Shown: positions 60,008 to 64,000 of the stretch, piece after piece
How the letters are laid out: every line of letters starts with the position of its first letter
Numbering within the stretch: position 1 is the first letter of the stretch
From: a virus
Reading direction: 5' to 3' (one strand)
DNA: 64,000 bases
IMG/VR virus record: IMGVR_UViG_3300020596_001154
Location: 1-64,000 of that record
Notes under the pieces: generated by a model
Seen by the model: the letters and a program-made list of their open reading frames with translations, nothing else
Database searches by the model: none
Told to the model about the DNA's origin: nothing
Program-made: the position numbers and the translations under genes

Positions 60008-60709
60008 TTATGGTTGGAATACATTTCCAAATTGGTCGGTTAGAACGTTTGAGTTGTTTACACTAAATGAACAGCCAGAGCCATCAGTCGTGGTGAAACT
60101 CCCAGCAACTAGTTTGCTTAGACGTACTGTGAGTGCGCTGCCATTTTGGGAGAAGGAACTCACTAGACTGCCATTTTCAAGTCTTAGAATAACTTCTCTG
60201 AAAGCTGTTACAATACTGGGACAAGGAGTGATTAACTCTTTGATTTGATACTGTGATGAACTTCCTGGAACTCCTTGATTACCCTGAACTCCTTGATCAC
60301 CCTGAACTCCTTGATCACCCTGAACTCCTTGATCACCCTGAACTCCTTGATCACCCTGAACTCCTTGATCACCCTGCTGGCCTTCGTTTCCATCACATAC
60401 GACACTTGCGCTTGTGACTTCAGAATCTTGTAGACTACCATCTCTGTTAAGGTCTGGTCCTGACTTAATAAGGGCCCCCGATTCAGATGTACAGACGCTA
60501 GAATCTGCAGTAAATCTTGCAGAACTAATGAGGCTGTTTTTACCACTAGAGCCATCTAACCCATTTACTCCTGCAGCTCCTGCAGCTCCTTGAAGCAGGG
60601 TGTAGGTTTCGTCTCCACATCCTACTAAAAATAGGGTTGCCGATGCACAAACAGCGGAAACTAAAATTAATTTTGCTGCTCCGTACATTACTAGTTTAAC
60701 TGGGTCCAT
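60008..60709 (-). CDS. Collagen-like lipoprotein
   Basis: 233 residues. Signal with lipobox LVGC (Cys about 31). A short GAAGAAGVNGLDGSSG run precedes a SGPDLNRDGSLQDSEV segment with two Cys (calcium-loop-like, seen in deltaproteobacterial surface proteins). Then a Gly-x-y tract with five GDQGVQ units, and a beta-rich C-terminal domain with two Cys. It is likely displayed on the outer membrane of the infected cell. It looks like an acquired host-type gene; a role in surface masking or superinfection exclusion is a guess. Confidence 0.75.
   Translation of the reverse strand: MDPVKLVMYGAAKLILVSAVCASATLFLVGCGDETYTLLQGAAGAAGVNGLDGSSGKNSLISSARFTADSSVCTSESGALIKSGPDLNRDGSLQDSEVTSASVVCDGNEGQQGDQGVQGDQGVQGDQGVQGDQGVQGDQGVQGNQGVPGSSSQYQIKELITPCPSIVTAFREVILRLENGSLVSSFSQNGSALTVRLSKLVAGSFTTTDGSGCSFSVNNSNVLTDQFGNVFQP
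60268..60375 (-). repeat. 18-bp tandem repeat encoding the collagen-like tract
   Basis: Six copies of GAACTCCTTGATCACCCT (first with one change, GATTACC). Each encodes six residues, so copy number can vary by slippage without frame loss. Confidence 0.92.
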
Positions 60710-60725
60710 GATATTGTCCTTTCTA

Positions 60726-60771
60726 AAAATGGGCCGAAGCTACAAAGAGGGGGTAAGTTTGCAGCCTCGGC
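60726..60771 (-). terminator. Rho-independent terminator upstream of the lipoprotein gene
   Basis: On the minus strand GCCGAGGCTGCAAA pairs with TTTGTAGCTTCGGC (14 bp with two wobble pairs) around an 11-base loop, followed by CCATTTTTA. It ends transcription from the PilZ/beta-barrel unit, so the lipoprotein unit probably has its own promoter. Confidence 0.75.
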
Positions 60772-60805
60772 TTCCGGCTTTCCTAACGGGGAAGTATAGG
60801 AAATT

Positions 60806-61306
60806 CTATTTAAAATTAATCCTAAGTCCACCTATAAAAAATGTTACCACATAGTTTGAGTTAGCGCCAGCCTCTATAGAAATATTCTTCGTGATAGGAA
60901 TGTCTACATAAGCGTTGGCCACTACTGTGGGTACAATCTCTACCACACTATTTCTAATAGACCCTGGAAATTTGTCTACTTTGTTAGTAGTTTCACGTAC
61001 ATAGAGTCCGGCAGCTGCTCCCAAATGTAGGTGTGAAAAATATGTCCACACTGGACCGGCCATCAACGTACCAGCATTTTTACCGAACGAGTCTTTAAAG
61101 TACACTGCAGCACCTTGGAAATTCTTATGGCGGTAAAGGAAGCCCAAAGCTGGGTGAAAGGTCCAAGTCCCATCTTCAGATAGTTTATAAGGCATGGCAT
61201 CTCTAACCGTATCATCCACATTCAGAATCCCATGCAATGTTACTGCTACTGGACTGATTGTCAGCGAGTGGCCTATAACTGCTGCGTATAGTAGAACTGA
61301 AATCAT
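60806..61306 (-). CDS. Predicted exported beta-barrel-like protein
   Basis: 166 residues. A short hydrophobic N-terminus (MISVLLYAAVIGHSLT) may serve as signal. The rest alternates hydrophobic and polar residues with many Gly, Tyr and Phe (LGFLYRHKNFQGAAVYF, GAAAGLYVRE) and ends IGGLRINFK, as in small outer-membrane barrels. No enzyme motif. Starts directly after the KTSC gene stop. Confidence 0.58.
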   Translation of the reverse strand: MISVLLYAAVIGHSLTISPVAVTLHGILNVDDTVRDAMPYKLSEDGTWTFHPALGFLYRHKNFQGAAVYFKDSFGKNAGTLMAGPVWTYFSHLHLGAAAGLYVRETTNKVDKFPGSIRNSVVEIVPTVVANAYVDIPITKNISIEAGANSNYVVTFFIGGLRINFK

Positions 61307-61525
61307 TTATTTCTCGATTTTAGTATAAGAGTAGCCACCGTTTCGGACTCTTTTAAAGAAGAAGCTCCCTTTAGATTCTGCAGACTGGAAGTCTTCATAT
61401 ATATCTAGAGGCACATCCTTATATTGATAGACAATCCCGCTTTTAAAGCGTACTTCTAAAACCTTCTCGGTTTTCTTATACCCAATAGAGGCAATATTTG
61501 TTGAATCGACAGCAGTTCTTCTCAT
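61307..61525 (-). CDS. KTSC-domain protein
   Basis: 72 residues matching the KTSC family: VDSTNIASIGYKKTEKVLEV then FKSGIVYQYKDVPLDIYEDF and A-S-K-G-SFFFKRVR. The domain is found in phage and bacterial proteins, sometimes fused to nucleic-acid enzymes; its exact function is unknown. ATGA-coupled to the PilZ gene, with GGGAGAA upstream. Confidence 0.8.
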   Translation of the reverse strand: MRRTAVDSTNIASIGYKKTEKVLEVRFKSGIVYQYKDVPLDIYEDFQSAESKGSFFFKRVRNGGYSYTKIEK

Positions 61526-61929
61526 ATAGAGGTTCTCCCTTTGTTCATTTCATTTAGTATTCGCGTGGCTACAGCTGAAATCTGTTTGTTTCTGAGATAT
61601 ACGCAATAAGCAGATAGAATTTGAGTGTGACTTTTTGTCATTGCATCAAATACACAGCTAAAGCCGAGGTCTTTTTTCAGCTTCTTTTTAGTAGAAGCCC
61701 AGTTCACGAACTTAACTTTACCCTTAAGTTTTAGAAGACCTAATCCTGCCGGCAATTCGAAAGTAACTTCTATTGGAGTATTTGGAAGTAGAAGCTCTTC
61801 ACTATATATGAAGACTCCTTTTGAAGAGATATCCCTCAAATTTTTATTCATATAGGAGTCATCTAATAATTTAAGAGTGGCTCTTTCAGATATTAACGGT
61901 ATGCGAATTTCACTTCGTCGTTCTTTCAT
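61522..61929 (-). CDS. PilZ-domain protein, predicted c-di-GMP binder
   Basis: 135 residues. Both halves of the PilZ ligand signature are intact: RxxxR in RRSEIR (R5, R9) and DxSxxG in RDISSKG (about 33-38), followed by beta strands FELPAGLGLLKLKGKVKFVN as in stand-alone PilZ domains. A helical C-terminus (about 100-135) is an add-on. It would bind host cyclic di-GMP and alter motility, adhesion or life-cycle decisions, or sequester the messenger. Cytoplasmic. Overlaps both neighbours by four bases. Confidence 0.8.
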   Translation of the reverse strand: MKERRSEIRIPLISERATLKLLDDSYMNKNLRDISSKGVFIYSEELLLPNTPIEVTFELPAGLGLLKLKGKVKFVNWASTKKKLKKDLGFSCVFDAMTKSHTQILSAYCVYLRNKQISAVATRILNEMNKGRTSI

Positions 61930-62261
61930 TTTGTTATCCCTCTCGTAACCTTATTGAAGTTTACGTATTCATATGTATAGTAGTCACCAGCTTTAGGATC
62001 ATTCAAGTATTCAGCCTCTGAAATATTTTCCCCGTCCGCTCTACTATAGCCGGTCACTTGCTTGATTTCCCCTTCAATATCTAGGCTAACTCCACTTAGA
62101 GAGATGCCTCTAGTTTGCGCAAAGATTTCCAAGGCTTTTTCAATTGCTTCTTCTTCGGAGTGTGCTTTCACTTCAATAGGCTCTAAGTTAGTTCCACAGT
62201 TAAGGCCATTAACGCTATCGCAATCTATGCCGTGGTAGGGGGTAATCGTATATAGGTTCAT
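61926..62261 (-). CDS. Hypothetical protein
   Basis: 111 residues, acidic, with AHSEEEAIEKALEIFAQT, an element seen in small phage proteins with a beta-helix-beta fold. Coupled by ATGA to the PilZ gene and to the gene before. No function inferred. Confidence 0.62.
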   Translation of the reverse strand: MNLYTITPYHGIDCDSVNGLNCGTNLEPIEVKAHSEEEAIEKALEIFAQTRGISLSGVSLDIEGEIKQVTGYSRADGENISEAEYLNDPKAGDYYTYEYVNFNKVTRGITK

Positions 62262-62467
62262 GATATAAGCCTTTCTAAAAATCTAATCAACTTGTCTATA
62301 TATAGGACCTTGCTTTTTTCAGCCGCGTCATTGCTGCCTTCAAGTTGTTCTTTGTCCGCTATGAGTTCATCTATATAGGTTCGGATCTTAGAAGCTGGGA
62401 TGAGTCTACTTGAAAGTTCAATTCCCATAAGTTTTTCAACTTCCTTAATCAATTTAATTTCTTCCAA
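62258..62467 (-). CDS. Small helical protein
   Basis: 69 residues, all-helical and charged, containing VEKLMGIELSSRLIPASKI. Overlaps genes on both sides. Unrecognised. Confidence 0.58.
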   Translation of the reverse strand: MEEIKLIKEVEKLMGIELSSRLIPASKIRTYIDELIADKEQLEGSNDAAEKSKVLYIDKLIRFLERLIS

Positions 62468-62676
62468 TGATTTAGGTTTATTACTTTTTCAGTTCGTAAC
62501 TTTATCTTGGTGCCTGCTTTGATATCCCAAAGTTTTCTAGTCAAAGCGCCCATTTCTTCACAAGTTCTCTTATAGATCTCGATAGATTCTGAATCCTTTG
62601 GGTTTAAAGTCTTAAGTTTAAAACTTAAAGTCTCTAATTCACACTCAATCGCTGCTTTTGAAAACGAATTAGTCAT
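62449..62676 (-). CDS. Hypothetical helical protein
   Basis: 75 residues, charged and helical with a basic end (NLNHWKKLN). Overlaps the next gene by 19 bases. One of a run of small early-type genes. Function unknown. Confidence 0.6.
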   Translation of the reverse strand: MTNSFSKAAIECELETLSFKLKTLNPKDSESIEIYKRTCEEMGALTRKLWDIKAGTKIKLRTEKVINLNHWKKLN

Positions 62677-62933
62677 TAATTTCCTTCTCCGTTTCGGTCA
62701 GCTACTTCAAAGTATTCGAAAAGTGTATTCGAGGCGATATCTAGTACGTTAACTCCTCGACTCACTGAAGCTAGATGGTTAAAGTCTTCAGATGCTGGAT
62801 TGGTTTCTTTGGCAAGACCATTAGCATAGATTTCTGCTTCCTCATATTTTCTGAAGGAAACGAGCTGGTCTATCATACCGTCATTAGTCTGGATCACTGT
62901 ATATAGTAGAGTCTGTTTTTCTTTAGTTCCCAT
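62676..62933 (-). CDS. Hypothetical protein
   Basis: 85 residues. The frame is open further upstream to a TTG at 62972, but CAGGGAGG lies six bases before ATG 62933, which is preferred. Alpha/beta, with LVSFRKYEEAEIYANGLAKE. Unrecognised. Confidence 0.62.
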   Translation of the reverse strand: MGTKEKQTLLYTVIQTNDGMIDQLVSFRKYEEAEIYANGLAKETNPASEDFNHLASVSRGVNVLDIASNTLFEYFEVADRNGEGN

Positions 62934-63093
62934 TTTTGCCTCCCTGTATTCTATTAAGTTCTTTATTTGCAAATTCTAAATTAGATCTCAAATTCGTGTG
63001 CTCCTCTAAAGAGAGGCTCAGATTTTTATCTTCTAGTAAAGACTCTATTAAAGTCTTTTGAAGCTTCAGCATAATCGCGACTGGGTCTTTCAT
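62923..63093 (-). CDS. Small coiled-coil protein
   Basis: 56 residues with AAAGGATTGAGAGT before the ATG. Strongly helical and charged, with heptad-like leucines. Overlaps the following gene by 11 bases. Function unknown. Confidence 0.55.
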   Translation of the reverse strand: MKDPVAIMLKLQKTLIESLLEDKNLSLSLEEHTNLRSNLEFANKELNRIQGGKNGN

Positions 63094-63097
63094 ACTC

Positions 63098-63217
63098 TCA
63101 ATCCTTTCTACACACTTGAATTCGCGTCACTTCAGGCATATCAAATGCCTTATCTACATTATGGAACACAACTGGGGAAATGTCTATGCCCCCCGTGCAA
63201 ATTTCAGGCATATTCAT
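63098..63217 (-). CDS. Tiny hypothetical ORF
   Basis: 39 residues with weak upstream signal; contains MPEICTGGIDISPVVFHN. Its end carries the ribosome binding site of the next gene. The stretch 63218-63319 upstream holds only a 24-residue ORF (63242-63316) and nothing else recognisable. Confidence 0.3.
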   Translation of the reverse strand: MNMPEICTGGIDISPVVFHNVDKAFDMPEVTRIQVCRKD

Positions 63218-63319
63218 ATATCTAATCCAATACAGGTCTAATCATTTCACCAAACACGCCTTTCCATCAAAATTAATTTGAAAGATCTTAAGACGTTGCT
63301 CAAGTTCTTTTATCATCGA

Positions 63320-63484
63320 TTATTTTCCGTGCAAAGTAATAGTTACTATATCTCCTTCTTTGGCCATTTTAAGTTCTTTATCCTTTGGAAGCTTAAACGT
63401 TGCTTCACTTCGAAGCCACCAAATACTATCTTTATTTTCTAATATGACACTATTGTCATTTACCTCTAGGACTTGGCATTTCAT
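63320..63484 (-). CDS. Small hypothetical protein (beta-rich)
   Basis: 54 residues, ATGA-coupled to the preceding gene. Alternating strands (MKCQVLEVND, SIWWLRSEATFKLP, DIVTITLHGK) suggest a small barrel, possibly nucleic-acid-binding. Unrecognised. Confidence 0.55.
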   Translation of the reverse strand: MKCQVLEVNDNSVILENKDSIWWLRSEATFKLPKDKELKMAKEGDIVTITLHGK

Positions 63485-63810
63485 TTGATTTCCCTTTCAG
63501 TTAATACTAATGTAAATTCTGGAGTAATATGAGAAGCTATCATAAATATAGGCTTTTTATACATTGGAGATCCTTTTTTCTGCAGTTTCTTAATACTTTT
63601 GGCTCTATTTTTAGCTTCCTTTAAAATGTTTTCAAGTTCGTTAAACCTTAATATATAAGTAAAGCATTCTTCCCCCAATGCGGTTACTTCTTTCATCCAT
63701 ATACGTCTACTAACTACTTCTAATTTTTTAATATATATCTTCCCATCGCCTAATTTCTTCAGTTCTTTTTTAGTATACTTTTTCAACACCTTTGAATTAA
63801 TAACGGCCAT
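63481..63810 (-). CDS. Hypothetical basic protein
   Basis: 109 residues, Lys-rich, helical centre (FNELENILKEAKNRAKSIKK) and C-terminal strand TPEFTLVLTERE. AAAGGAAC lies before the ATG, and a TATAAT-like element (63833-63828, minus) lies upstream. First gene of the leftward run inside the window. Function unknown. Confidence 0.6.
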   Translation of the reverse strand: MAVINSKVLKKYTKKELKKLGDGKIYIKKLEVVSRRIWMKEVTALGEECFTYILRFNELENILKEAKNRAKSIKKLQKKGSPMYKKPIFMIASHITPEFTLVLTEREIK

Positions 63811-63890
63811 ATAGTTCCTTTCAATACATTATACTAATTAAATCTAAAAATCCTCCTGAGCGGGAACACAGGGACATATATGAGCGCAAA

Positions 63891-63932
63891 TTGACATCGC
63901 AATAGATTTTGCGCTATATTTAATTTATAGCG
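63891..63932 (+). promoter_or_regulatory. Sigma70-like promoter with overlapping dyad symmetries
   Basis: TTGACA (63891-63896), 18-base spacer, TATATT (63915-63920). CGCTATA (63912-63918) and TATAGCG (63926-63932) form a perfect inverted repeat over the -10. GCGCAAA (63884-63890) and TTTGCGC (63908-63914) form another that encloses the -35. Operator-like control is suggested. The gap 63811-63935 has no gene. Confidence 0.45.
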
Positions 63933-63935
63933 TAA

Positions 63936-64000
63936 TTAATTCCTATCAAAATCAAACAGATCATCTTTTAAAATACTATCAAAATCAGGTTCATACAATG
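63936..64000 (-). CDS. C-terminal end of a gene entering from the right edge
   Basis: The minus-strand frame is open from the right border to a TAA at 63938-63936 and reads LYEPDFDSILKDDLFDFDRN, an acidic-aromatic tail of the type that ends phage proteins. Only 20 codons are visible, so it may be chance. Confidence 0.35.
   Translation of the reverse strand, partial: LYEPDFDSILKDDLFDFDRN

Noticed and set aside
60268-60375. Short tandem repeats resembling an iteron origin
   Set aside because: The 18-bp units are in frame and encode Gly-x-y residues of the lipoprotein; no AT-rich unwinding region or initiator gene is adjacent.
63242-63316. 24-codon minus-strand ORF in the small-gene run
   Set aside because: Too short to support, although it is close to its neighbours; no clear ribosome binding site.
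1-64000. tRNA, rRNA, integrase, attachment site or insertion sequence
   Set aside because: No cloverleaf, no tyrosine or serine recombinase motifs, no transposase and no terminal inverted repeats were seen on either strand.

Overview
The window is part of the genome of a contractile-tailed (myovirus-type) phage. It carries a terminase large subunit, scaffold, HK97-fold capsid protein, tail sheath, three gp19-like tube proteins, tape measure, a complete P2/T4-like baseplate set, several fibres and an almost complete replication and recombination set. There are no integrase, tRNA, rRNA or CRISPR signals. The host is probably Gram-negative: the phage encodes two lipoproteins with lipoboxes and two proteins that look exported and beta-barrel-like. 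The collagen-like lipoprotein with a D-x-N-x-D-G type segment, the PilZ protein and the KTSC protein are reminiscent of Bdellovibrionota or deltaproteobacteria, but that is inference only. Base composition looks moderately AT-rich, and genes are packed with many ATGA, TAATG or GTGA overlaps.

Layout. (1) 1-1650, minus: terminase large subunit, divergent from the rest, with an inverted repeat and a candidate promoter in the gap. (2) 1778-33350, plus: virion genes in assembly order: scaffold, capsid (own promoter, strong terminator), neck and tail completion, sheath, three tube proteins, a tail-assembly-chaperone pair that appears joined by a -1 frameshift, tape measure, baseplate hub and spike with lysozyme domain, gp25, baseplate J, gpI-like protein, and fibres with direct repeats. 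No portal or obvious prohead protease is seen beside the capsid gene. (3) 33367-50966, plus: DNA metabolism: SNF2-type helicase, a 13-unit HEAT-repeat protein, DnaB-like helicase with its possible loader, a primase zinc-finger protein, family A DNA polymerase, a likely ssDNA-binding protein, RuvC-like resolvase plus a duplicated fragment, RecA/UvsX recombinase, ClpP-like protease, the C-terminal half of a Rad50/SbcC-like ATPase and a RecB/Cas4-like nuclease. Many tiny ORFs sit between them. (4) 51019-63810, minus: the N-terminal half of the Rad50-like ATPase, an SbcD/Mre11-like nuclease, the TOPRIM half of the primase, a MoxR ATPase with a metallopeptidase/VWA partner, then an accessory block of envelope proteins, a KTSC protein, a PilZ (c-di-GMP-binding signature) protein and small unknowns.

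How it fits together. Two central enzymes are split across opposite strands: primase (zinc finger at 39.3-39.7 kb plus, TOPRIM at 53.2-53.8 kb minus) and the Rad50-like ATPase (Walker B half at 49.4-50.0 kb plus, Walker A half at 51.0-52.1 kb minus). The plus and minus transcription units converge at about 50.97-51.02 kb, so both must be expressed for these complexes to form. The most unusual parts are these split enzymes, the expanded HEAT array, the MoxR/VWA cassette, and the accessory block that may modify the host surface and c-di-GMP signalling.
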